A stretch of DNA of 11,752 nucleotides from Clostridium sp. UBA6758. Its GTDB lineage: Bacteria > Bacillota > Clostridia > Clostridiales > Clostridiaceae. The stretch spans positions 8,569 through 20,320 of the forward strand of contig DKGY01000001.1 in NCBI GenBank assembly GCA_002453475.1, read 5' to 3'. Below, in pieces: positions 7,400-11,752 of this stretch. The first letter of the stretch is position 1. Every line of letters starts with the position of its first letter. The position numbers and the translations under genes are program-made. Below the pieces are notes generated by a model. It was given only the letters and a program-made list of their open reading frames with translations, had not been told where the DNA came from and ran no database searches.

Positions 7400-7413
7400 G
7401 TAACGAATGTTAC
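7400..7413 (+). promoter_or_regulatory. Operator palindrome upstream of hcp, Crp/Fnr-like, copy 2
   Basis: GTAAC-GAAT-GTTAC is a perfect 5+5 palindrome, centred between 7406 and 7407. With TATACT (7436-7441) as the -10 box and +1 at 7448, the centre is at -41.5, the class II activator position of Crp/Fnr proteins. Nearly the same 18 nt, from TAAC to CCGAAT, occurs at 5851. Confidence 0.72.
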
Positions 7414-7435
7414 CGAATATTGTTTTGTACTTTAG

Positions 7436-7441
7436 TATACT
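7436..7441 (+). promoter_or_regulatory. -10 box of the hcp promoter
   Basis: TATACT matches TATAAT in five of six positions. The would-be -35 hexamer is poor, as expected when an activator bound at -41.5 replaces it. The predicted start near 7448 gives a 43-nt leader to the ATG at 7491. Confidence 0.55.
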
Positions 7442-7490
7442 TTAACTTGTGAAAAGCAATAATAACAATTTAATAGGAGATGAGAAATTT

Positions 7491-9191
7491 ATGTCAATGT
7501 TTTGTTATCAATGTCAAGAGACAGCAGGATGTAAAGGCTGTACTATAAAAGGTGTTTGTGGTAAAGACGAGCAAGTTGCAAAGGCTCAAGATTTATTAGT
7601 ATATGTAACTAAAGGATTAGCTATCGTAAGTAATGAAGGAAGAAAAGTAAATGTTACTGATAGGGTAGTAGATAAATATATTACAGAAAATTTATTTATT
7701 ACTATTACTAATGCTAACTTCGATAGAGATGCTATTTTAAATAGAGTAAGAGAAACTTTAAAATTAAGAGAAACTTTAAAAAGAAAAGTTGTTAGTGCTG
7801 GTGGAAAAGTTGGAGAAGTTAAAATAACTGGAGGATTCTTTAAAAAGATATTTGGTCTACAAAAGAAAGAAATAATAATGACAGATGCAGTAGCTTGGAC
7901 AGCAGATAATACTATAGAATTTGATGCTAAGGCTGAAAAAGTTGGAGTGCTTGCTACTGAAAATGAAGATATTAGAAGTCTAAGAGAACTTATAACTTAT
8001 GGATTAAAAGGATTATCAGCATACATGAAGCATGCTATGAACCTAAAATATGATGAGAGAGAAATTCATGGATTTATGGCTAAGGCATTAGCTGCAACTT
8101 TAGATGATAGTTTAACTGTTGATGATTTAGTAGCACTTGCATTAGAAGCAGGAAAATATGGAGTAGATGGTATGGCATTATTAGATAAAGCCAATACTGA
8201 AACCTATGGACATCCAGAAATAACAACTGTAGATATTGGAGTTAGAAAAAATCCAGGAATATTGATTTCAGGACATGACTTAAGAGATCTAGAGATGTTA
8301 TTAGAGCAAACAGAAGGAACAGAGATAGATGTTTATACCCATGGAGAAATGCTTGCTGGACAATACTATCCTAAGTTTAAAAAATATAAACATTTTGCAG
8401 GAAACTATGGAAATGCATGGTGGAAGCAAAAGGAAGAATTTGAAAAATTCAATGGTCCAATTCTTATGACTACAAACTGCATAGTAATTCCAGATAAATC
8501 TTACAAGAATAGATTATTTACAACTGGGGCAACTGGAATGCCAGGATGTGATCATATAGAAGCTGATAAAAGTGGAGTAAAAGATTTTTCTAAGATTATA
8601 GAAATGGCTAAGCAATGTAAAGCACCTACGGAAATAGAAAAGGGACAAATAGTTGGTGGATTTGCACACAATCAAGTACTAGCTTTAGCTGATAAGGTTG
8701 TGGAGGCTGTTAAAACTGGAGATATAAAAAGATTCTTTGTTATGGCTGGTTGTGATGGAAGAATGAAATCAAGAAATTATTATACAGAGTTTGCAGAAAA
8801 ATTACCAAAAGATACAGTAATATTAACTGCAGGATGTGCTAAATATCGTTATAATAAATTAAATCTTGGCGATATAGGTGGAATTCCAAGGGTTTTAGAT
8901 GCAGGACAGTGTAATGATTCTTACTCATTAGCTGTAATAGCTTTAAAACTAAAAGAAATATTTGAACTAAATGATGTAAATGAACTTCCTATAGCTTATA
9001 ACATAGCTTGGTATGAACAGAAAGCTGTAATAGTACTTCTAGCAGTACTTTATTTAGGAGTAAAAAATATTCATCTAGGACCAACACTTCCAGGATTCTT
9101 ATCACCAAATGTAGCAAAAGTATTAGTAGAGAATTTTGGAATAGCAGGAATAGGAACTGTGGATGAAGATTTAGAAATGTTTTTAGGATAA
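7491..9191 (+). CDS. hcp: Hybrid-cluster protein (hydroxylamine / nitric oxide reductase), class I
   Basis: A 566-residue cytoplasmic Fe-S enzyme that reduces hydroxylamine in vitro and is regarded as a high-affinity NO reductase in anaerobes and facultative bacteria. The N-terminal cluster motif is C5-x2-C8-x8-C17-x5-C23, the class I spacing of strict anaerobes, with an extra C14. The hybrid 4Fe-2S-2O cluster ligands are all visible: H262 (SGHDL), E286 (HGEML), C330 (TTNCIV), C421 (AGCDGR), C449 (AGCAKY), C474 (GQCNDS), and E509 and K511 (YEQKAV). Their mutual spacing agrees with the ligands I recall for the Desulfovibrio protein. I place the start at 7491, with AGGAG at 7475-7479; an upstream in-frame GTG at 7449 lies at the predicted transcription start and has no ribosome site. 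It is transcribed alone, with its own operator and terminator. No Hcr-type reductase gene is adjacent. Confidence 0.97.
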   Translation: MSMFCYQCQETAGCKGCTIKGVCGKDEQVAKAQDLLVYVTKGLAIVSNEGRKVNVTDRVVDKYITENLFITITNANFDRDAILNRVRETLKLRETLKRKVVSAGGKVGEVKITGGFFKKIFGLQKKEIIMTDAVAWTADNTIEFDAKAEKVGVLATENEDIRSLRELITYGLKGLSAYMKHAMNLKYDEREIHGFMAKALAATLDDSLTVDDLVALALEAGKYGVDGMALLDKANTETYGHPEITTVDIGVRKNPGILISGHDLRDLEMLLEQTEGTEIDVYTHGEMLAGQYYPKFKKYKHFAGNYGNAWWKQKEEFEKFNGPILMTTNCIVIPDKSYKNRLFTTGATGMPGCDHIEADKSGVKDFSKIIEMAKQCKAPTEIEKGQIVGGFAHNQVLALADKVVEAVKTGDIKRFFVMAGCDGRMKSRNYYTEFAEKLPKDTVILTAGCAKYRYNKLNLGDIGGIPRVLDAGQCNDSYSLAVIALKLKEIFELNDVNELPIAYNIAWYEQKAVIVLLAVLYLGVKNIHLGPTLPGFLSPNVAKVLVENFGIAGIGTVDEDLEMFLG

Positions 9192-9250
9192 TATATGCCC
9201 CTAATTTACCCCTAATATATTTATCCTTAACATATAAATATTTCAGTGAA

Positions 9251-9296
9251 AATAAGGGTATTGACTTTATATATTAAGTTAATACCTTTATTTTTG
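9251..9296 (+). terminator. Rho-independent terminator after hcp
   Basis: AAGGGTATTGACTT (9254-9267) pairs with AAGTTAATACCTTT (9276-9289) with two G-T pairs, extended by three A/T pairs, and is followed by TTTTT (9291-9295). Confidence 0.88.
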
Positions 9297-9354
9297 TATA
9301 TAAATTAATCTATATAAGTGAAATAATGATGTAGAAATATATTCTAGTGTAATA

Positions 9355-9360
9355 TATAAT
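9355..9360 (+). promoter_or_regulatory. Possible -10 box for the AraC-type regulator
   Basis: A perfect TATAAT sits 89 bp before the regulator start, without a clear -35. TATACT at 9423-9428 is an alternative only 21 bp before the ATG. Neither is decisive. Confidence 0.25.
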
Positions 9361-9374
9361 TTAAGTTAAATAAT

Positions 9375-9401
9375 CTTGCAGAAGAGGACAAGAACTGCAA
9401 G
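9375..9401 (+). repeat. Inverted repeat in the AraC-type regulator leader
   Basis: CTTGCAG (9375-9381) and CTGCAAG (9395-9401) form a perfect 7-bp dyad separated by 13 nt, 48 bp before the start codon. It is more GC-rich than its surroundings. It could be an autoregulatory operator or an RNA hairpin; no T-run follows. Confidence 0.4.
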
Positions 9402-9449
9402 GCTCAATGTAATATAACTTGATATACTTTTATTAAAGGAGGGATAGAT

Positions 9450-10343
9450 ATGGAACTTTTAGACAAAATGAATAGAGCCATTGAATATATTGAAACTAAT
9501 CTAACAAATAAAATTGACTATGAGAAAGTAGCTAATGAAATTGGATATTCAGTGCATCACTTTCAAAGAATGTTTTCTTTTATTACTGATATTTCAATGG
9601 TAGAGTATGTTAGACGTAGAAGGATGACTATGGCAGCTTTTGAACTGCAAAATAGCTCTATGAAGGTTATCGATATTGCACTAAAGTATGGGTATGAATC
9701 ACCAGAAGCTTTTACCCGCGCATTTCAGAATTTGCATGGTATTACTCCTACAATAGCAAGAAATAAGGGAATTAGTCTAAAGGCATATCCACGTATATCC
9801 TTTCAAATTTCAATTAAAGGAGTAAGTGAAATGAAGTATAGGATTGAAAGAAGAGAAGCTTTTCAAGTTTATGGCATTGAAAGAATATTTGACATGAATT
9901 ATGATGAGAATTTAAGAGAGATACCAAAGTTTTGGGATGAGGTATTAAGTAATGGGGAATGTGACAAATTAGCTGAATCTGCAGGTAACTTAAATAATCA
10001 AGGGGAGTTATGTCCAGTAAATGCAATATGTGATTATAGGAAAACTGGTGGAACTACTTTCCCATATATGATATGTGCTTTAAAGAATGATAAAAGTGAT
10101 ACCACAGGTTATAAAATAGTAGAGATTCCCTCAGCTACTTGGGCAATTTTTACTTCAGAGGAATATGGAATTGAGAATATTAGTACTGCTTTTCAAGATT
10201 TAAATAAGAGAGCACATACTGAATGGTTACCTACATCAACTTATAAAAAGTTAGAAGGCTATGATTTAGAAATGTATTATGAAAAAGATAGTGGCAAAGG
10301 CTACTGTGAATCTTGGATTAGAGTGGAACCTAAAGCAGAATAG
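9450..10343 (+). CDS. AraC-family regulator with C-terminal GyrI-like effector-binding domain
   Basis: A 297-residue transcription regulator. The N-terminal AraC/XylS DNA-binding domain (about 5-105) has two helix-turn-helix units: one around 23-42 (YEKVANEIGYSVHHFQRMF) and one around 72-100, with the family signature ending in FQNLHGITP. The C-terminal half (about 126-295) resembles the GyrI-like / SOUL-type small-molecule-binding domain, beginning YRIERREAFQVYGIER and ending near YCESWIRVEP. This layout, shared with Rob, is common in regulators that sense hydrophobic drugs or other small ligands and activate efflux or resistance genes. AGGAGG (9437-9442) lies 7 nt before the ATG. It has its own intergenic region after the hcp terminator, and the next gene is convergent, so its target is not obvious. 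The neighbouring ABC-F gene is a possible functional partner, but this is conjecture. Confidence 0.92.
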   Translation: MELLDKMNRAIEYIETNLTNKIDYEKVANEIGYSVHHFQRMFSFITDISMVEYVRRRRMTMAAFELQNSSMKVIDIALKYGYESPEAFTRAFQNLHGITPTIARNKGISLKAYPRISFQISIKGVSEMKYRIERREAFQVYGIERIFDMNYDENLREIPKFWDEVLSNGECDKLAESAGNLNNQGELCPVNAICDYRKTGGTTFPYMICALKNDKSDTTGYKIVEIPSATWAIFTSEEYGIENISTAFQDLNKRAHTEWLPTSTYKKLEGYDLEMYYEKDSGKGYCESWIRVEPKAE

Positions 10344-10353
10344 AGATATATAA

Positions 10354-10389
10354 ATAAGGAGCAGCTATAAATATATAACTGCTCCTTAT
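10354..10389. terminator. Hairpin between convergent genes, probable bidirectional terminator
   Basis: ATAAGGAGCAG (10354-10364) pairs perfectly with CTGCTCCTTAT (10379-10389) around a 14-nt loop, starting 11 nt after the regulator stop and ending 3 nt from the ABC-F stop. T-tracts are poor on + and moderately T-rich on -, so it probably serves both genes with limited strength. Confidence 0.6.
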
Positions 10390-10392
10390 GAA

Positions 10393-11752
10393 TTAAACTA
10401 AAAGCTCCTCCATATTCCAAACATGAGTTGCTAAATCTTTATAGAAATCAACTTCATGGCAAACTAAAAGGAGAGTACCCTTAAAATCAATAAGAGCTTT
10501 TTTTAGTTCAGCCTTAGAGATAGCGTCTAAGTGGTTAGTTGGCTCATCAAGTAATAGCCAATTTGTTGGAGTTAAGGTAAGTTTGCAAAGTCTCACCTTG
10601 GATTGTTCTCCACCACTTAAAGTTTTTAGTTTTTGGTTCATATGCTCATTTTTAATACCACAGCGACCAAGGGCTGCTCTTATTTCACTTTGAGATTTTT
10701 GAGGAAAAGAATCCCATACTTCCTCAAGGGGAGTACGATCTGAGCCATGAACCTGCTGCTCAAAGTAAGCAGGGTACAGATAATCTCCAAATTTTATGTC
10801 ACCATTTATTGGAGGGATTACTCCCATTATGGTCTTTAAGAAGGTGGATTTACCTATACCGTTACAACCTGTAATGGCAATTTTATCACCTCTTTTTAAA
10901 GTAAGGTCAAGATTTTTTATAAGTGGATAGCTATAACCAATATCTAGATTAGAGCTTTTCATTATAAGGGAAGCAGAGGTTCTTGTAAAATTAAAGGAAA
11001 AACTAGGCTTAGGTGAAATTATTTTTGGTTTTTCTAGTTTTTCAATTTTATCAAGAGCCTTTTGTCTACCCTTAGCCATTTTTGCAGTGGAAGCACGAAC
11101 TTTATTTTTATCAATAAAGTTCTGAAGCTTTTGAATTTCCTTTTGCTGAGCAGTATACTCAGCTATATATCTTTTTCTTTCCTCGTCTTGTAGCTTTAAG
11201 AAGTTATCATAATTTCCTATATATCTTTTTATAGTAGAAAACTCTAGATTAAAGATTACATTTGTAATTTTATTTAAAAAGCTAGTGTCATGGGATATGA
11301 CTACAAATGCATTTTTATAATCCTGTAGGTATTTAGATAACCATTCTATATGCTCTTTATCTAGATAGTTAGTAGGCTCATCTAAAAGTAATATATCAGG
11401 AGCTTCAAGTAGTAGCTTTGCTAGCATAACCTTAGTTTTCTGACCTCCGCTTAGATTTTTAAAGGGAGTATCCATACCAAGGGTAGTTATACCAAGTCCC
11501 TTAGACATAGTTTCAATGTGCTTTTCAATATTATAGAATTCACTGGAGTCTAGTCTATCTTGAAGATGGCCTAACTTATTAATTAACTTATCATAGCCAT
11601 TCATATCTCCAATAGCTAATTCATCACTTATAAATAAAATCTTTTCTTCTAATTCGTAAAGATTTTTAAAGGCTTCCTTTAATATTTCTTTTATAGTCAA
11701 GTTTTCATTTATATCGGAATTTTGTTTAAGATATCCAATTTTACATGAGGAA
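10393..11752 (-). CDS. ABC-F family ATPase (C-terminal part; 5' end outside window)
   Basis: A soluble ATPase with two ABC domains and no membrane part, of the ABC-F group that acts on ribosomes as a translation factor or antibiotic-protection factor. The reading frame stays open to the right edge. The residues beyond a TTG at 11700 read KIGYLKQNSDINENLTIKE, the Q-loop region of the first ABC domain, so the gene is cut and the first Walker A lies outside. Seen here: first signature LSGGQ (11440-11454) with Walker B ILLLDEPTNYLD; a charged helical interdomain linker with VRASTAKMAKGRQKALDKI; second Walker A GCNGIGKST (10843-10869); second signature LSGGEQ (10593-10610) with LLLDEPTNHLD. Both halves look catalytically complete as far as visible. 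There is no long C-terminal extension. Whether it is a housekeeping member or a resistance type such as Vga/Lsa-like cannot be decided. It is convergent with the AraC-type gene. Confidence 0.93.
   Translation of the reverse strand, partial: SSCKIGYLKQNSDINENLTIKEILKEAFKNLYELEEKILFISDELAIGDMNGYDKLINKLGHLQDRLDSSEFYNIEKHIETMSKGLGITTLGMDTPFKNLSGGQKTKVMLAKLLLEAPDILLLDEPTNYLDKEHIEWLSKYLQDYKNAFVVISHDTSFLNKITNVIFNLEFSTIKRYIGNYDNFLKLQDEERKRYIAEYTAQQKEIQKLQNFIDKNKVRASTAKMAKGRQKALDKIEKLEKPKIISPKPSFSFNFTRTSASLIMKSSNLDIGYSYPLIKNLDLTLKRGDKIAITGCNGIGKSTFLKTIMGVIPPINGDIKFGDYLYPAYFEQQVHGSDRTPLEEVWDSFPQKSQSEIRAALGRCGIKNEHMNQKLKTLSGGEQSKVRLCKLTLTPTNWLLLDEPTNHLDAISKAELKKALIDFKGTLLLVCHEVDFYKDLATHVWNMEELLV

Noticed and set aside
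7449..7490. GTG start adding 14 residues to Hcp
   Set aside because: It falls at the predicted transcription start without a ribosome site, and known Hcp proteins begin close to the CYQCQET motif, as the 7491 start does.
9198..9216. Two CCCCTAAT octamers 11 bp apart after hcp
   Set aside because: Only two short copies just after the stop codon, with no gene start in phase; too little to call a regulatory repeat.
9814..10026. 70-codon frame on the - strand inside the AraC-type gene
   Set aside because: Antisense shadow with no recognisable product.

Overview
The window is low-GC, AT-rich DNA with strong AGGAGG-type ribosome binding sites. Its genes include a class I hybrid-cluster protein, a Bacillus-type topoisomerase III followed by YwbE, and a stand-alone hemerythrin-domain protein. 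Together these point to an anaerobic Firmicute, most likely a Clostridium sensu stricto chromosome. No phage, insertion-sequence or CRISPR gene is visible.

Layout on the + strand. (1) Positions 1-130 hold interlocking inverted repeats that look like the 3' part of a structured RNA or a leader. (2) 214-2612: topB and ywbE form a two-gene unit closed by a strong terminator. (3) 2887-5778: a large membrane-bound c-di-GMP protein with two solute-binding-type sensor domains, one transmembrane helix, a degenerate GGDEF domain and an apparently intact EAL domain, followed by a hairpin. (4) 6081-7282: an unrecognised 212-residue protein and a hemerythrin-domain protein, 14 bp apart, followed by a terminator. 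(5) 7491-9191: hcp, the hybrid-cluster protein (hydroxylamine / nitric oxide reductase), followed by a terminator. (6) 9450-10343: an AraC-type regulator with a GyrI-like ligand-binding domain. (7) On the - strand, 10393 to the right edge: the C-terminal part of an ABC-F ATPase, convergent with the regulator and cut off by the window end.

The most interesting signal is regulatory. A GTAAC-N4-GTTAC palindrome, embedded in a nearly identical longer sequence, occurs upstream of both the unknown/hemerythrin operon (5850-5863) and hcp (7400-7413). In front of hcp it is centred exactly 41.5 bp upstream of the start predicted from a TATACT -10 box, which is the classical place for a Crp/Fnr-family activator. 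At the other promoter the same spacing places a -10-like element. I infer that the 212-residue protein, the hemerythrin and Hcp form one small regulon, probably for nitric oxide / nitrosative or oxygen stress, controlled by an Fnr-like (possibly HcpR-type) protein encoded elsewhere. The 212-residue protein would then be an uncharacterised member of that response.
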